A stretch of 8,171 nucleotides of DNA from an uncultured Planctomycetaceae bacterium (lineage in GTDB: Bacteria; Planctomycetota; Planctomycetia; Pirellulales; UBA1268): contig CAJAYZ010000857.1 of assembly GCA_903949225.1 (NCBI GenBank), positions 1-8,171 on the forward strand, given 5' to 3'. A model generated the notes under the pieces. That model was not told the origin of the DNA. It made no database searches and saw only the letters and a program-made list of their open reading frames with translations. The position numbers and the translations under genes are program-made. This document shows, one piece after another, positions 6,893 to 8,171 of the stretch. Position 1 is the first letter of the stretch. Each line of letters begins with the position of its first letter.

Positions 6893-8095
6893 ATGGAGTA
6901 CGCCGCCGTCGGCTTCGGCCCGAAAGACCTCCGCCTCCCCGCCGAGGAGGTCGTGGCAGCGGTGTCGGCAGTGGGCGACGCGCCGACGCCGTTCGTGTGC
7001 GCCAACGTCGGCCTGATCGGTTTCGATTCGGGGATCACGCCGCTCTATCGGATCGTGGAGCGCGGAGGACTGAAGATCGGTATCACGGCGGTCCTCGGCG
7101 ATGCGGAGTTGGCCGACATCCGCAACGACCTGATCGCCACCAAGCCGGCCGCTGAGTCGCTCGTCGAGCCGGCTGCGGCCCTGGCCAAGGCGGGCTGCGA
7201 CCATCAGGTGCTCCTCGCCTTCGCCTCACCGGAGGAGACGAAGAAGCTCGCGGCGCGTTTCCCTCAATTCGACTTCGTGGTCACGGCGGGGGGCGCCGAA
7301 GAACCGCCTGCCCAGCCGGAGAAGCTCCCGCCGCACCGGGCGGTCCCAGGCGCCGCTCCGGTTGAGCGGCATCTCCTGGAACTCGGCCACAAGGGGATGT
7401 TCGCCGTCGTCATTGGCTTGTTCGACGATCCGGCCCAACCGATCCGCGCCCAGCGGGTGCCGCTCGATGCCCGCTGGGGCGAGGCTGAGGAGATGATCCG
7501 GCTCCTCACCAGCTACCAGGCGCAACTGGAGACCTTGGGGCTTGCAGGCCTCGGTCTTTCCCCCGGCCGCCATCCGACCGGTCGCCGCTTTGCCGGGAGT
7601 GCCGCCTGCGCCGAATGCCACAAAGCGTCGTTCGAGGTGTGGACAAACTCCGGCCACGCAAGCGCTCTGACGACGCTGGAGAACCAGACGCCACGGCGCG
7701 ACGGCGACCCCGAATGCCTTTCCTGCCATGTCGTCGGCTGGGCCCCGCAGAAGTTCCAGCCCTACGAGGGTGGATTCATGGGCGTCAGCGTCACCCCGCA
7801 ACTCGCCCACCAGGGCTGCGAGAATTGCCACGGCCCGGCTGCGGCCCACGCCTCGGCCGAACGTGGGCAGGTACGAGTTCCCGCTGCCGACAAGGAGCGG
7901 CTCCGGGCCGAACTCCACCTCGACATCGACACCCCGCCGGCCAAACAGCGGGTCGTCAACAACTGCCTGGAGTGCCACGACCTCGACAACAGCCCGCAGT
8001 TTGACTTCGACGAATACTGGCCGCAGGTCGAGCACTCCGAGCCGGAGGAGTCTACGGCCGAGCCGAAGCCCGCCGCGGCCGCGGTGGCGCCGTAG
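6893..8095 (+). CDS. C-terminal part of the interrupted gene: tetraheme cytochrome c554-like protein
   Basis: This 400-residue segment completes the gene begun at 6443. Residues 1-205 are the rest of the metallophosphatase-like domain: GFGPKDL (7-13) stands where active enzymes have GNH[DE], then VCANVG (35-40), KIGITAVLGD (61-70) and FDFVVTAGG (126-134). Residues 225-376 form a multiheme cytochrome region with four CXXCH sites: CAECH (229-233), CLSCH (265-269), CENCH (299-303) and CLECH (348-352). Possible distal haem ligands include H245 in SGHASA, H309 in AAAHA and H371. This resembles cytochrome c554-type domains that carry electrons in the periplasm. The tail (380-400) is Pro/Ala-rich. 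Read alone from 6893 it has no signal peptide and no Shine-Dalgarno, yet haem attachment needs export. Normal function therefore seems to require joining to the upstream part. Electron donor, acceptor and any phosphatase activity are unknown. Confidence 0.85.
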   Translation: MEYAAVGFGPKDLRLPAEEVVAAVSAVGDAPTPFVCANVGLIGFDSGITPLYRIVERGGLKIGITAVLGDAELADIRNDLIATKPAAESLVEPAAALAKAGCDHQVLLAFASPEETKKLAARFPQFDFVVTAGGAEEPPAQPEKLPPHRAVPGAAPVERHLLELGHKGMFAVVIGLFDDPAQPIRAQRVPLDARWGEAEEMIRLLTSYQAQLETLGLAGLGLSPGRHPTGRRFAGSAACAECHKASFEVWTNSGHASALTTLENQTPRRDGDPECLSCHVVGWAPQKFQPYEGGFMGVSVTPQLAHQGCENCHGPAAAHASAERGQVRVPAADKERLRAELHLDIDTPPAKQRVVNNCLECHDLDNSPQFDFDEYWPQVEHSEPEESTAEPKPAAAAVAP

Positions 8096-8139
8096 GGCCG
8101 GCAGGCGCTGATCGCGATGTGTCTGCCGCTGCCCTCGTA

Positions 8140-8160
8140 GCACAGGTTTTCAACCTGTGC
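8140..8160. repeat. Perfect 9-bp palindrome, possible dispersed repeat or terminator
   Basis: GCACAGGTT (8140-8148) and AACCTGTGC (8152-8160) form a perfect 9-bp stem with a 3-nt loop, 45 bp after the cytochrome gene. A small 4-bp inverted repeat (GCCG/CGGC, 8159-8169) overlaps its right end. The stem is less GC-rich than its surroundings and no T-run follows. It could end transcription, or be one copy of a dispersed palindromic repeat. I recall similar sequences recurring in planctomycete genomes but cannot verify that here. Only one copy is seen in this window. Confidence 0.5.
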
Positions 8161-8171
8161 CGAACCGGCGG

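Noticed and set aside
6065..8143. Minus-strand open frames opposite the DUF1573 and cytochrome genes
   Set aside because: They mirror GC-rich codons of real genes. The plus-strand frames carry signal peptides and CXXCH motifs.

Overview
This window is GC-rich bacterial chromosome with five tightly packed genes in two divergent blocks. It probably comes from a Planctomycetota bacterium of the Pirellula type. That assignment is an inference. It rests on the mix of an archaeal/eukaryotic-type prolyl-tRNA synthetase, a secreted DUF1573 protein next to a secreted multiheme cytochrome with a metallophosphatase-like front end, very GC-rich third codon positions, weak Shine-Dalgarno sites and TACAAT-like -10 boxes. 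No mobile element, tRNA, rRNA or CRISPR array was seen.

Left block (minus strand, 121-3336). A YhaM-family 3'-5' exoribonuclease (OB fold plus HD domain) is followed 45 bp later by RNase R (cold-shock, RNB and S1 domains, then a lysine-rich tail). They look like a two-gene RNA-decay operon. Positions 1-120 hold a GC-rich hairpin just behind the RNase R stop and a minus-strand TACAAT box that may serve a gene beyond the left edge.

Centre (3337-3513). A 177-bp divergent intergenic region carries a leftward extended -10 for yhaM and a rightward TACAAT for proS.

Right block (plus strand, 3514-8095). Prolyl-tRNA synthetase comes first. After a 155-bp gap with its own TACAAT box comes a secreted or anchored protein with three DUF1573/Ig-like repeats. 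Next is a gene for an exported protein with a UshA-like metallophosphatase-type N-terminal region and a C-terminal tetraheme (four CXXCH) cytochrome c554-like region. This last gene is cut by one in-frame TAG at 6887-6889. Reading resumes in the same frame one codon later at an ATG. The window ends with a perfect 9-bp palindrome that may belong to a dispersed repeat.

Four of the five genes are readily recognised housekeeping or common families. The most notable observation is the single amber codon separating the export signal of the cytochrome gene from all four of its haem-binding motifs. It could be a recent inactivating mutation, a sequence error, readthrough, or a true stop-restart split. 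I did not find convincing evidence of a wholly new multi-gene system.
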